From Pacificispira sp002696645 (GTDB lineage: Bacteria > Pseudomonadota > Alphaproteobacteria > UBA8366 > Aestuariispiraceae), in assembly GCF_048892425.1 (NCBI RefSeq), contig NZ_JBLZHU010000004.1, positions 310,001 through 374,000 on the forward strand: 64,000 nt of DNA, in the 5' to 3' direction. The notes under the pieces were generated by a model. The model did no database searches. It was not told where the DNA came from and was given only the letters and a program-made list of their open reading frames with translations. Every line of letters starts with the position of its first letter. Positions within the stretch are counted from its first letter, which is position 1. The position numbers and the translations under genes were made by a program. This document shows, in pieces, positions 35,866 through 44,191 of the stretch.

Positions 35866-36537
35866 ATGGGAAGCACGATCACGCTTAGCGCCATTGATGG
35901 GTTCACACTTAAAGCATACCGGGCGGATCCTGAAGGGGATGCTCGGGGCGGCATTGTGGTTATTCAAGAGATCTTTGGCGTGAACGATCATATTCGATCC
36001 GTTGCCGATGGCTATGCGGCACAAGGCTATAGCGTTATAGCCCCTCAACTCTATGACCGATCCGCCCCCGATATAGAATTGGGTTACACTCAGGGGGATG
36101 TCCAAAAGGGCCGCGACATTCGGGTTGAGATCGGGTTCGATAAACCGCTGTTGGATTTACAGGCTGCTGTTTCCTTGTTGAAATCAGAAGGGCTGGCTGT
36201 CGGTACCGTAGGATATTGTTATGGCGGTGCCCTGGCCTGGCGCAGTGCGGCCAAGCTGGATGGCCTGTCTGCGGCCATTGGATACTATGGCGGCGCCGCC
36301 ACGTTTAAAGATGAAGCCCCTGAATGCCCTGTCCTTCTGCATTATGGCGAGAAGGACGCCATGATCCCCAGCACCGACGGCGCGATGCTGGCGGACCTGT
36401 ATCCCAAGATGGTGGAGGCCTTTGTTTATCCAGCAGATCATGGGTTCAATTGCGACCAACGGGCCAGCTATGACGGGCCCAGCGCGGCCCTGGCCCTGGA
36501 ACGCAGCCTATCCTTTTTTCAGGATTACATCGGTTAG
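35866..36537 (+). CDS. Dienelactone hydrolase family protein
   Basis: A 223-residue alpha/beta hydrolase. The nucleophile Cys118 lies in TVGYCYGGALAW, the acid Asp in HYGEKDAMIPS and the His in YPADHGFNCDQRAS, so the Cys-Asp-His triad of dienelactone hydrolases is complete; IVVIQEIFGVND and GYSVIAPQLYDR are also typical. GGAGAGGT stands in front of the ATG. No aromatic ring-cleavage genes are nearby, so a role in chlorocatechol breakdown is not supported and the natural ester or lactone is unknown. It may be read through from cysNC. Confidence 0.92.
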   Translation: MGSTITLSAIDGFTLKAYRADPEGDARGGIVVIQEIFGVNDHIRSVADGYAAQGYSVIAPQLYDRSAPDIELGYTQGDVQKGRDIRVEIGFDKPLLDLQAAVSLLKSEGLAVGTVGYCYGGALAWRSAAKLDGLSAAIGYYGGAATFKDEAPECPVLLHYGEKDAMIPSTDGAMLADLYPKMVEAFVYPADHGFNCDQRASYDGPSAALALERSLSFFQDYIG

Positions 36538-36600
36538 GGTAATTTCAACTGAACTGAAGGTGTCCAAATCCTCTCTTCCCTTTAAGGTTAAACATGCGCA

Positions 36601-36634
36601 TTGACATATAGCTATTTAACTATTTAATAATAGC
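36601..36634 (+). promoter_or_regulatory. Promoter with overlapping inverted repeat before the ArsR gene
   Basis: TTGACA at 36601-36606 and TTTAAT at 36623-36628 are 16 bases apart, a near-consensus sigma-70 pair. GCTATT at 36611-36616 and AATAGC at 36629-36634 form an inverted repeat with a 12-base spacer across the -10, the arrangement of an ArsR/SmtB operator. Transcription would begin within a few bases of the ATG at 36637, and no Shine-Dalgarno is visible, so the message may be leaderless. Autorepression by the adjacent regulator is inferred. Confidence 0.5.
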
Positions 36635-36636
36635 GT

Positions 36637-36942
36637 ATGATAGATCGACTGGAACAAACAAAAGCACTGGCAAGCGATACGCGGTTGTCCATTCTTGAAT
36701 GGCTGGCTAGCCCGGATCGATATTTTTCGCATCAAGAGACAGGCAGGCCGTCTGAAATCGGGGTCTGTGTCACACTGCTGACCGAACGATTGGAGATGGC
36801 TCAGCCCACAGTCAGCCGACATCTGGAGTTACTGCGCCGCGCGCGCTTCCTGACCGTTAACAGAATTGGCCGATGGTCATTCTTTCAACGGGATGAAGCC
36901 GCAATAAACGATTATAAGGACTGGCTGAATGAGCATCTTTGA
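36637..36942 (+). CDS. ArsR-family transcriptional regulator
   Basis: A 101-residue winged-helix regulator. The start LEQTKALASDTRLSILEWLA is the usual ArsR opening, AQPTVSRHLELLRRA is the recognition helix and FLTVNRIGRWSFFQRDE the wing. No ArsR metal-binding ELCVC motif is present, so it probably senses an organic molecule or a non-metal signal. It overlaps the next gene by 14 bases, so hydrolase expression is probably under its control. The candidate operator lies in the promoter immediately upstream. Confidence 0.88.
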   Translation: MIDRLEQTKALASDTRLSILEWLASPDRYFSHQETGRPSEIGVCVTLLTERLEMAQPTVSRHLELLRRARFLTVNRIGRWSFFQRDEAAINDYKDWLNEHL

Positions 36943-37870
36943 GGAGGCTGACGCAGCATTATTACCTGGTTTTCAGCGTCAATTCGTTGATATTGACGGG
37001 GCGCAGGTCCTCGCGCTAACAGGCGGCACTGGACCGGCTCTACTGATGTTGCATGGGGATCCACAGACCCATTTGTGCTGGCATCACATCGCGCCGCGCC
37101 TGGCTGAACGATTCAGTGTCGTTCTGACCGATCTGCGGGGGCGGGGCGAAACCCATAAGCCCGGTCACGCAGAAGGGCATGACGCCTACACAAAGCGTCA
37201 AATGGCCCGTGAACAGATCGCGGTAATGCGGGCATTGGGGCATGGTACCTTCGCGCTTGTCGGACATGACAGGGGCGCACGCGTCGCCCGGCGATTGGCC
37301 CTGGACCATCCGCAGACTGTCACGCACCTTGCCATCATGGACATCATCCCGGCCTTGGATTTCTATGAGGGTCTTAATGCCCAAATTGCGCAGGATTATT
37401 TCTACTTTTCTTTCCTGACTCAGGATTACCCGATTCCAGACACGCTGATTGGCAAGAATGCTGAGGCATTCATACGCCTGATTCTGTTCGGGTTGGTTGA
37501 GGAGGCCGATTGCTATGATCCGCTGGCGTTAAAAGCCTATCTGACGGCGCATATACAGTCAGCCTCCGTCACCGCAATGTGTGAGTGTTTCAGGGCTGGC
37601 TATCATATCGATCAGAAGCACGACGCCGCAGACCGTACATCGGGGAAAAAAATACAGTGCCCTACCCTCGTCCTCTGGGGGCAACATGGGGTTGTTGGGC
37701 GGCATTTTGACGTTAAAAGTATTTGGCGAGGCTGGTGCGAACACCCCCAATTCACCCCGATGCCAAGCGGGCACTTCATCCCGGAAGAAGCGCCCGAAGT
37801 GGCCTTCAACGCCCTAAATAACTTTTTAAGGACACGCGACCTAGATCAAAAGAACCAGAGTCAGCGTTAA
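36929..37870 (+). CDS. Alpha/beta hydrolase, haloacetate-dehalogenase-like
   Basis: A 313-residue alpha/beta hydrolase. HGDPQTHLCWHHIAPRLAE, TDLRGRGETHKP, the Asp nucleophile in LVGHDRGARVARRLALDHP and AIMDIIPALDFYEG follow the fluoroacetate dehalogenase layout, and the His is in PSGHFIPEEAP. However, the halide pocket His-Trp of that enzyme falls in DYFYFSFL here, where both seem replaced, so dehalogenation of fluoroacetate is doubtful and another ester or epoxide-like substrate is likely. AAGGA precedes the ATG, which lies inside the ArsR gene. Alignment is from memory, so this point is moderate. Confidence 0.85.
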   Translation: MSIFEEADAALLPGFQRQFVDIDGAQVLALTGGTGPALLMLHGDPQTHLCWHHIAPRLAERFSVVLTDLRGRGETHKPGHAEGHDAYTKRQMAREQIAVMRALGHGTFALVGHDRGARVARRLALDHPQTVTHLAIMDIIPALDFYEGLNAQIAQDYFYFSFLTQDYPIPDTLIGKNAEAFIRLILFGLVEEADCYDPLALKAYLTAHIQSASVTAMCECFRAGYHIDQKHDAADRTSGKKIQCPTLVLWGQHGVVGRHFDVKSIWRGWCEHPQFTPMPSGHFIPEEAPEVAFNALNNFLRTRDLDQKNQSQR

Positions 37871-37903
37871 AATCATACCTGATGTTAAAGATAGGACCCA
37901 ATC

Positions 37904-38797
37904 ATGACCCGCGAAACAATCTACCTTCCCGACCGGGGCTTGGACCACCTTGTCCTGGCTGTGGCTGCCCTGGAAAGAGCGCAGGAAACCTATGCTCAAT
38001 TGGGCTTCACCCTGACGCCCCGAGCGGAACATAGCTGGGGCACGGCCAATCAGTTGGTTCAGTTGCAAGGCAGCTTTCTGGAAGTTCTGGAAGTCGCCGC
38101 ACCGGAAAAGCTGTTTCCCCATGGGGGTCGAACTTTCAGTTTCGGTGCGTTCCTGAATGACTATTCCAAACATCGGGAAGGCTGTGCGATGGTCGTGTTT
38201 GAAAGCCACGACGCCCGCGCGGACCGGGATCAGTTTGCACAGCGGGGCCTGCCCGATCTGGACCCCTTTGATTTTGAGCGCCAGGCAAAGCTGCCGGACG
38301 GTAGCTCGGTGCGGGTCGCCTTTTCGCTGGCCTTCGCGCCACCACCCGAAATGCCGGACGCCGCCTTCTTCACCTGCCAGCAACACGCGCCGGAATATTT
38401 CTGGAAGCCGGATTATCAGAAACATCCCAACGGCGCGAAAACCCTGGAAGAAGTTGCCATCATCGCCAAGGATCCAGACTCCCTGCGACCCATCCTGGAA
38501 AAACTGCAGGCACCAGAAGCCGTTCATTCAGACCCGGATGGCCTGACCTGTGAGACCATGCGGGGCCGCATTCGTGTCATGACCCTGGACAACTATCAAT
38601 TATGGTATGGGGAAGGGGCGGCCAGTTCAGCCCCGGCTACCCCGCATTTTGCAGCCATGCGCATTGGTGTTGCCGATATTCAGGCAACACAGGCTTTGTT
38701 AGATCAACAGAATGTGCACTATCATTGGGCCAGGGCGGGCTTGATCGTACCCTCCCTTTCAGTGCACGGTTGCTGTCTGGCCTTTGCCCAGATTTAG
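37904..38797 (+). CDS. VOC-superfamily (glyoxalase-like) protein
   Basis: A 297-residue protein with the VOC start LDHLVLAVAALERAQETYAQLGF and a SFLEVLEVAAPE strand, followed by a second module from about residue 190 (LEEVAIIAKDPDSLRPILE and QLWYG). It has the paired beta-alpha-beta-beta-beta shape of the superfamily in a long form, as in glyoxalase-like domain proteins of unknown function. The first His in DHLV can be a metal ligand; I cannot place the others. AGGA precedes the ATG. It lies 33 bp after the hydrolase and could belong to the same ArsR-controlled unit. Substrate unknown. Confidence 0.8.
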   Translation: MTRETIYLPDRGLDHLVLAVAALERAQETYAQLGFTLTPRAEHSWGTANQLVQLQGSFLEVLEVAAPEKLFPHGGRTFSFGAFLNDYSKHREGCAMVVFESHDARADRDQFAQRGLPDLDPFDFERQAKLPDGSSVRVAFSLAFAPPPEMPDAAFFTCQQHAPEYFWKPDYQKHPNGAKTLEEVAIIAKDPDSLRPILEKLQAPEAVHSDPDGLTCETMRGRIRVMTLDNYQLWYGEGAASSAPATPHFAAMRIGVADIQATQALLDQQNVHYHWARAGLIVPSLSVHGCCLAFAQI

Positions 38798-38808
38798 ATC
38801 GGACCCAA

Positions 38809-39339
38809 ATGACGGCCTTAGGCTCTATGCTCACTACCCGCTCGATACGCCCAGGCTGGTTTGGCGTTGTTGTGCTGTGCCTGATCGCAGCGACCACCAG
38901 CGGCTGTCAGACGACGGGGACTGTACCGCCCAGCCCGGCCCCTGCGACCGTCTATAGCGGTTATTTCATTTGGGATTCTGAGCGTCCCCATGGCGATGCG
39001 GCTTTGCAATGCATTCAACTGGTCTTCACAGACAGGGAGACATTACAGGATGGCCGCCTGCGCTTGACTGGCGTATCGCGCTATATCACCGGGCCGGATA
39101 ATGAGATCAATTTCGTCGACACGGAATTAATCTATGACCCCTTAAAACACAGTTTCGAGCTGTGGGAGCGCAATGCCACCAGCGATAATTTTGTCGCGGA
39201 CGGTCGCTTCAAGGGTCAGTTTAAGCCTGATGCCCTGTTTTTGAATGGTGTATGGGCAAGTGACTCTGGCGGAGAATCCGGCAGGCTTACTCTGCGCAAA
39301 GGGGCGGATGCCCCCTGCACCATGGCCGCAGATGTTTGA
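38809..39339 (+). CDS. Putative outer-membrane or inner-membrane lipoprotein
   Basis: About 176 residues from ATG 38809, just after the VOC stop; ATG 38827 is possible. The N-terminus has basic residues, a hydrophobic run GVVVLCLIAAT and a lipobox-like TTSGC, giving Cys around residue 33, so it is probably exported and lipidated. The mature part has YSGYFIWDSERPHGDAAL, FTDRETLQDGRLRLTG and SDSGGESGRLTLRKG, which suggest a beta-sandwich. I do not recognise the family. Longer open reading upstream lies inside the VOC gene in another frame and is discarded. Confidence 0.65.
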   Translation: MTALGSMLTTRSIRPGWFGVVVLCLIAATTSGCQTTGTVPPSPAPATVYSGYFIWDSERPHGDAALQCIQLVFTDRETLQDGRLRLTGVSRYITGPDNEINFVDTELIYDPLKHSFELWERNATSDNFVADGRFKGQFKPDALFLNGVWASDSGGESGRLTLRKGADAPCTMAADV

Positions 39340-39357
39340 TTAAATCCTGGCTTCGGG

Positions 39358-39762
39358 TTATTGGCCGAACTGAGAAACCTGCGTTATGACAACGCTCGAC
39401 ACTATATCCGCCCCGAAGGCTTCTCTGATTTCCGTATCCAGCAAGGCCCGAACCGATTCAAATGTATAGGAGTCATGGGTTGCGAAGTAATCTGACAAAG
39501 CCCCAAAAACGATGGATTGAACCTTGGGCTTATTCGCGGTCAGATAGGCAGCATTGCTGGGATTGCTGTATTCCAGCTGATAGGAAACAGCCAGGTTTCT
39601 AATGCCACACTCGGTACCAGACATCTGAACCACAGCCTGCCCCATATCCAGATAACTGCCTCCTGCGGGTGCTTCACTGGCCTGAACAGAAGTTTTCACC
39701 GCCAAAAAACACAGCATTAGAATGGCTGTTATGCATGTCCAAACTTGATCATTCAGTCTCAT
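39358..39762 (-). CDS. FliL-like secreted or anchored protein
   Basis: About 134 residues from ATG 39762; a longer frame to 39837 is less likely because this start gives a clean signal or anchor helix (VWTCITAILMLCFLAVKT). The mature part, YLDMGQAVVQMSG then NLAVSYQLEY, SIVFGALSDYFATH, a TFESVRALLDTEIREAF segment and VVITQVSQFGQ, follows FliL, which sits by the flagellar stator. Differences are a shorter N-terminus and no flagellar genes near it. If it is FliL-like it would face the periplasm. It converges with the lipoprotein gene, 18 bp apart. Confidence 0.6.
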   Translation of the reverse strand: MRLNDQVWTCITAILMLCFLAVKTSVQASEAPAGGSYLDMGQAVVQMSGTECGIRNLAVSYQLEYSNPSNAAYLTANKPKVQSIVFGALSDYFATHDSYTFESVRALLDTEIREAFGADIVSSVVITQVSQFGQ

Positions 39763-39869
39763 TTCTAACCCCAATCGCCCAAGTCCCAAATCAACACCGA
39801 TCTCGATGCGTGCATCACAATGACCACATTGATTCATATGGCATATTCAGTCATATCGATAAACGACGA

Positions 39870-40475
39870 CTATTTGAATGTTTTGTGCATGGCGGCAGAC
39901 AATTCGATTTCCCCCTGATCTCGCAGTCGGTCTGCGACACTTTGCGCAACGTCCTGTGGTTTGTTCTGCGACAGCTTGGCCTTACCGTCGATCTGGTCAA
40001 CGGTCATGTGAAAGGCAACAATGCCCCGGCGCATACCGGCCATGAAGGCAGGATCGGTGAGATCAGGCGCCCATCCCCCATCCCCTTCGTATTTGTGGGA
40101 CAGCGTATTCATCAACCACGTTATTTTTGCGTCATCATCCAACACTTTTGGGCGCCCAATGACACGGGCCAGCGTATAGTTCCAGGTTGGAACGGACTTT
40201 GACGGATCCGGGTACCAGGTTGGCGAAATATAAGCATGCGGCCCCATAAAAACCGCCTGGGCCACACGCTCCCCGTCAAACAGCCGCCAATGTGGGTTCG
40301 CCCGTGCCATATGGCCGTACAAAACCGCACCGTCGATTATCATTGGTAAAGGCGTCGTAAAGGGAATGTGTTCGGCGGAATCTCCGGCGCTGATCAAGAG
40401 CCCAAAACTATTTTTCGCAATATCCGATAATATCCTTTCAGACTCTGTTAAATTAAATACTTCCGGTAGAAACAT
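39870..40475 (-). CDS. paiB: PaiB-family FMN-binding negative regulator
   Basis: A 201-residue protein of the PaiB flavin-binding split-barrel family. GHMARANPHWRLF, FMGPHAYISPTWYPDP, VPTWNYTLARVIG, and the C-terminal GIVAFHMTVDQIDGKAKLSQNK are diagnostic. Family members were named as negative regulators of protease and sporulation genes in Bacillus; in Proteobacteria the role is mostly unproven, and the FMN-binding site is the only safe statement. It stands alone, with about 107 bp to the FliL-like gene downstream and an intergenic region upstream. Confidence 0.92.
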   Translation of the reverse strand: MFLPEVFNLTESERILSDIAKNSFGLLISAGDSAEHIPFTTPLPMIIDGAVLYGHMARANPHWRLFDGERVAQAVFMGPHAYISPTWYPDPSKSVPTWNYTLARVIGRPKVLDDDAKITWLMNTLSHKYEGDGGWAPDLTDPAFMAGMRRGIVAFHMTVDQIDGKAKLSQNKPQDVAQSVADRLRDQGEIELSAAMHKTFK

Positions 40476-40633
40476 CTTATCCTCCAGCGGGTGTAATTGG
40501 ACCAGAATATGATCTTATTTTCCATCGCAGCACAGGGTCATTTTCCTTAATTTTCTGGGGCCAATAGCTGGGTTGGGCGGCAAGATTCACGGTTCCGTCA
40601 CACATCTATCTGTGGTATAAGGCGGCTGCCTTT

Positions 40634-40661
40634 TTGGGGTCGGCATATGACAAACTATAAT
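40634..40661 (+). promoter_or_regulatory. Promoter of the small membrane protein gene
   Basis: A perfect TATAAT stands at 40656-40661, with TTGGGG at 40634-40639 after a 16-base spacer as a fair -35. It points at the small gene starting at 40688; AAGGA lies between. Only the -10 is strong. Confidence 0.45.
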
Positions 40662-40687
40662 CGCGCGCTTTAAGGATCATATCCAGC

Positions 40688-41008
40688 ATGACGAGTCCCT
40701 ATCTGGAAAGGCCAAGGAGGGAGCTTGGCCAGGCATTAAAGGACTGTGGCATAAACCGCAGTGACTTCGGATTCCATCCGCAACATGCCAAATCTCACTC
40801 CCATCCGACGACCAGCCCTTGGACCCGAACAGGTATTACCGAAAAAACATGTTTACGATCCAGCAAATGGATCATTGCCGCTTTTGCCATCCTGATTGCA
40901 TCTGCCGCCGTGCTGGTTGCGACCACAACACCAGGCCAACAGGTTGCGCAGGAACCAAACGCTGACGACGTCATCAATATTGCGCCAGCGGCAGGTGGGC
41001 CTCAGTAA
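40688..41008 (+). CDS. Small single-helix membrane protein, unknown
   Basis: A 106-residue predicted protein. Residues 1-60 are polar and His/Arg rich, a hydrophobic helix WIIAAFAILIASAAVLVA spans roughly 61-78, and the last 28 residues are polar and acidic (EPNADDVINIAPAAGG), so it is probably a bitopic inner-membrane protein with its tail outside. A TATAAT box and AAGGA lie upstream, and a strong terminator hairpin follows 50 bp after the stop, which supports a real transcript. No family recognised. It could be a spurious frame, hence moderate confidence. Confidence 0.5.
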   Translation: MTSPYLERPRRELGQALKDCGINRSDFGFHPQHAKSHSHPTTSPWTRTGITEKTCLRSSKWIIAAFAILIASAAVLVATTTPGQQVAQEPNADDVINIAPAAGGPQ

Positions 41009-41054
41009 GAATTCAACAGCGGCAGGCTTTTCTATGCATTGCCTTTTAAAGTCA

Positions 41055-41090
41055 CAAAAAACGGAGCCTGAAGGCTCCGTTTCTTATTAT
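41055..41090. terminator. Bidirectional rho-independent terminator
   Basis: ACGGAGCC at 41061-41068 pairs perfectly with GGCTCCGT at 41073-41080 around a TGAA loop. An A run precedes the stem and a T-rich TTCTTATTAT follows. Read on the minus strand it has a run of Ts and ends the sdhCDAB operon; on the plus strand it ends the small gene at 40688-41008. Confidence 0.9.
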
Positions 41091-41112
41091 ACAAACCTGT
41101 TCGTCTACCCCA

Positions 41113-41895
41113 TCACCCTTGCCGCGCGATCATCATCTTCTTGATTTCCGCAATTGCCTTGGCCGGGTTCAGACCTTTCGGGCAGGTCTTGGAACAATTC
41201 ATAATGGTGTGACAGCGATACAGCCGGAAGGGATCTTCCAGATTATCCAGTCTTTCACCAGTCGCCTCATCCCGACTATCGACAAGCCAACGATAGGCCT
41301 GCAACAGAACAGCGGGGCCCAGATAACGCTCGCTGTTCCACCAATAGCTTGGGCAGGACGTGGCGCAGGAAAAGCACAGAATGCATTCGTACAGCCCGTC
41401 CAGCTTGCGCCGGTCTTCGGGTGTCTGCAGCCGCTCCTTGTCAGGCGGGGGCGGTGTTTTGGATTTCAGCCATGGCTCAACAGAAGCCAACTGGGCATAA
41501 GCATTATTCAGGTCTGGCACCAGATCCTTGACCACCTTCATATGGGGCAGTGGATAGATGTTCACCTCGTCCTTCACATCATCGATGAACTTGGTACAGG
41601 CCAGCGTGTTGGTGCCGTCAATATTCATCGCACAGGACCCGCAAATTCCCTCACGACAGGAGCGACGGAAAGTCAGGGTCTGGTCCACCTCATTCTTAAT
41701 CTTGATCAGCGCATCCAGAACCATTGGGCCACATTCATCCAGATCCACCTCATAGGTGTCGACCTGGGGCGTCTTCCCATCATCCGGGTTCCAGCGATAG
41801 ATATTGAACTTCCGGACATTCTTCCCACCGGATTTAACCGGCCAGGATGTTCCTTTGCCAATCTTTGAATTAGCAGGCAGTGCGAATTCAGCCAT
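41113..41895 (-). CDS. sdhB: Succinate dehydrogenase iron-sulfur subunit
   Basis: A 260-residue subunit that carries electrons from SdhA flavin to ubiquinone in the inner membrane. The [2Fe-2S] cysteines are in CREGICGSCAM, the [4Fe-4S] site in CILCFSCATSCPSYWW and the [3Fe-4S] site in CHTIMNCSKTCPKGLNPAK, all complete. It is the last gene of the operon sdhC-sdhD-sdhA-sdhB, 29 bp after sdhA, and is followed by the bidirectional terminator. It takes part in both the TCA cycle and respiration. Confidence 0.98.
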   Translation of the reverse strand: MAEFALPANSKIGKGTSWPVKSGGKNVRKFNIYRWNPDDGKTPQVDTYEVDLDECGPMVLDALIKIKNEVDQTLTFRRSCREGICGSCAMNIDGTNTLACTKFIDDVKDEVNIYPLPHMKVVKDLVPDLNNAYAQLASVEPWLKSKTPPPPDKERLQTPEDRRKLDGLYECILCFSCATSCPSYWWNSERYLGPAVLLQAYRWLVDSRDEATGERLDNLEDPFRLYRCHTIMNCSKTCPKGLNPAKAIAEIKKMMIARQG

Positions 41896-41924
41896 AACCT
41901 ATAATCCTCGTTTCACGAATGCTC

Positions 41925-43718
41925 TTAATAGACGCGGGCCTTGGGCGGGATGGCCTGAACATCATTGGTCATCGGGCTCATTGTAACGGGGCGATAATCC
42001 AGTTTCACCGTTCCGTCCTCATTCAGCCAGGCCAGAGTGTGTTTCATCCATTCCTTGTCGTTCCGCTCGGAATAATCCTCCCGAGCTTGTGCGCCGCGGC
42101 TTTCCTTGCGGTTCTCAGCGCCGACAATCGTGACCATCGCCTGGCCGATCAGGTTTTCAAATTCCAGTGTTTCCACCAGATCCGAATTCCAGACCATGCC
42201 GCGATCAGAAACAGAGATATCGTCCTTATCGGCCCAAATCTTCTTCAATTCATCAATGCCTTCCTGCAGGACTTCGCCGGTGCGGAACACAGCACAGTTA
42301 TTCTGCATAACATGCTGCATACGCCCGCGAAGTGCCGCAGTCGTGGTCGATCCTTTGGCATGACGCAGCCGATCAAAACGATCAATTGCCGCATCAGTCG
42401 CATCCTTAGTCAAAGGCCGCGTCTTTTCCGTCGGATCCACGGTTTCTGCGCATCGATTGGCGACAGAACGCCCAAACACGACCAGGTCCAGCAAGGAATT
42501 GGATCCCAAGCGGTTTGCCCCATGAACGGATACGCATGCCGCTTCCCCCGCCGCCATCAGACCCGGAACGGGAGAATTCGGATCCCCGTCCTTCAGAGTG
42601 ACAACCTCACCATGATAATTGGTCTGAATGCCGCCCATATTATAATGGCAGGTCGGGATAACCGGAATCGGCTCCTTGGTCACATCGACACCGGCAAAAA
42701 TTTTCGCGGTTTCTTCAATGCCAGGCAGGCGCTCATGGATGACCGCCGGGGACAGATGTTCCAGATGCAGGTGGATATGATCCTTTTTCGCACCAACGCC
42801 CCGGCCTTCCCGGATTTCCATGGTCATAGAGCGGGAGACAACATCCCGGCTGGCCAGATCCTTAGCAGACGGCGCATAGCGTTCCATAAAGCGCTCGCCC
42901 TCTGAATTGGTCAGATAGCCGCCTTCCCCGCGCACGCCTTCAGTGATTAGACACCCCGCCCCGTAAATGCCCGTCGGGTGGAACTGAACGAATTCGCAAT
43001 CCTGCAGCGGCAGACCGGCGCGCAGCACCATGCCACCGCCATCGCCTGTGCAGGTATGGGCAGACGTCGCTGAGAAGAAGACGCGGCCGTAACCGCCGGT
43101 CGCCAGCACTGTCTGTTTTGCGTTAAAGCGATGCAGCGTCCCGTCATCCAGGTTCCAGGCGAGGACGCCCCGGCAAGAGCCATCGTCATCCATGATCAGG
43201 TCGATGGCGAAATATTCGATAAAGAATTCCGCGTCATGCTTCAGCGATTGTTGATACAGCGTATGCAACATCGCGTGTCCGGTCCGGTCGGCGGCGGCAC
43301 AAGTGCGCTGTGCCGCCGGACCTTCTCCGAATTTCGTTGTCATGCCGCCAAAGGGTCGCTGATAGATCTTGCCGTCTTCGGTGCGGCTGAAAGGCACGCC
43401 ATAATGTTCCAGTTCGACAATCGCGGGCGCGGCTTCGCGCACCATATATTCGATCGCGTCCTGGTCGCCTAACCAGTCAGACCCTTTGACAGTGTCATAC
43501 ATGTGCCAACGCCAGTCATCCGGGCCCATATTGCCCAGAGCTGCCGAAATCCCTCCCTGCGCTGCAACGGTATGAGAGCGGGTCGGGAACACCTTGGTGA
43601 CACAGGCTGTCTTCAGACCTTTTTCTGCCAGTCCAAACGTGGCACGCAACCCGGCGCCGCCAGCCCCCACGACGACGACGTCATAGGAATGATCAATCAC
43701 GGTATAGGCTTCAGTCAT
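41925..43718 (-). CDS. sdhA: Succinate dehydrogenase flavoprotein subunit
   Basis: A 597-residue catalytic subunit oxidising succinate to fumarate. The FAD motif VVVVGAGGAGLRA opens the protein, and the covalent FAD-linking His is His49 in TRSHTVAAQGG. Further active-site segments are FHPTGIYGAGCLITEG, GARGEGG-like GVRGEGGYL, PTCHYNMGGI and HGANRLGSNSLLDLVVFGR. Length matches alphaproteobacterial SdhA. It lies between sdhD and sdhB. Confidence 0.99.
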   Translation of the reverse strand: MTEAYTVIDHSYDVVVVGAGGAGLRATFGLAEKGLKTACVTKVFPTRSHTVAAQGGISAALGNMGPDDWRWHMYDTVKGSDWLGDQDAIEYMVREAAPAIVELEHYGVPFSRTEDGKIYQRPFGGMTTKFGEGPAAQRTCAAADRTGHAMLHTLYQQSLKHDAEFFIEYFAIDLIMDDDGSCRGVLAWNLDDGTLHRFNAKQTVLATGGYGRVFFSATSAHTCTGDGGGMVLRAGLPLQDCEFVQFHPTGIYGAGCLITEGVRGEGGYLTNSEGERFMERYAPSAKDLASRDVVSRSMTMEIREGRGVGAKKDHIHLHLEHLSPAVIHERLPGIEETAKIFAGVDVTKEPIPVIPTCHYNMGGIQTNYHGEVVTLKDGDPNSPVPGLMAAGEAACVSVHGANRLGSNSLLDLVVFGRSVANRCAETVDPTEKTRPLTKDATDAAIDRFDRLRHAKGSTTTAALRGRMQHVMQNNCAVFRTGEVLQEGIDELKKIWADKDDISVSDRGMVWNSDLVETLEFENLIGQAMVTIVGAENRKESRGAQAREDYSERNDKEWMKHTLAWLNEDGTVKLDYRPVTMSPMTNDVQAIPPKARVY

Positions 43719-43775
43719 TCTCGGATCCCTCTTTCGGGTTAGTCCGTGTTTTCAACAAGCAGCGTTTTCCGCGCA

Positions 43776-44156
43776 TCAGGCGGTAAAGGCCACCTTCAGC
43801 ACCGCAAACACCGCAGCAACCGCCAGCGCGACAGAGGCCAGCTTGACCACCAGCATGACACCAACTTTTGCGGCTTCGCCATGGATGTAGTCCTCTACGA
43901 CGACTTGCAAACCCAATTGCAGGTGATGGAATGTCGCACCGATCAGCAACACCATCATAATGGCGTTGAAGGGAGAGGCGAGCCAGTTAGCCATTTCGCC
44001 ATGCTCTGCCCCGGCATGCCCCACCATTGAAAGGATAAACCACAGCGTCAGCGGCACCAGCGCCACCGCTGTCACACGCTGCATCCACCAATGATGCGTT
44101 CCACTGCGGGCCGATCCCAGTCCGCGCACCTGGCCAAGTGGTGTCTTCAAACTCAT
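43776..44156 (-). CDS. sdhD: Succinate dehydrogenase membrane anchor subunit
   Basis: A 126-residue three-helix subunit. After an N-terminal soluble stretch (LGQVRGLGSARSGTHHWWMQR) come helices near residues 28-48, 58-82 and 100-122. HHLQLGLQVVVEDYIH contains the His and Asp/Tyr pattern of the heme b and ubiquinone site. It anchors SdhAB with SdhC. It lies 35 bp after sdhC and 57 bp before sdhA. Confidence 0.95.
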   Translation of the reverse strand: MSLKTPLGQVRGLGSARSGTHHWWMQRVTAVALVPLTLWFILSMVGHAGAEHGEMANWLASPFNAIMMVLLIGATFHHLQLGLQVVVEDYIHGEAAKVGVMLVVKLASVALAVAAVFAVLKVAFTA

Positions 44157-44191
44157 CTGTATATCCCCTGTTGTCTCTTACGCCACCAGCG

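Noticed and set aside
36929..37870. Fluoroacetate dehalogenase
   Set aside because: The Asp nucleophile and His are present, but the halide-binding His-Trp pair appears to be replaced, so only a family-level call is made.
38602..38808. N-terminal extension of the lipoprotein gene into the VOC gene
   Set aside because: The extension is a different frame inside the VOC gene. The ATG at 38809 gives a proper signal sequence with lipobox.
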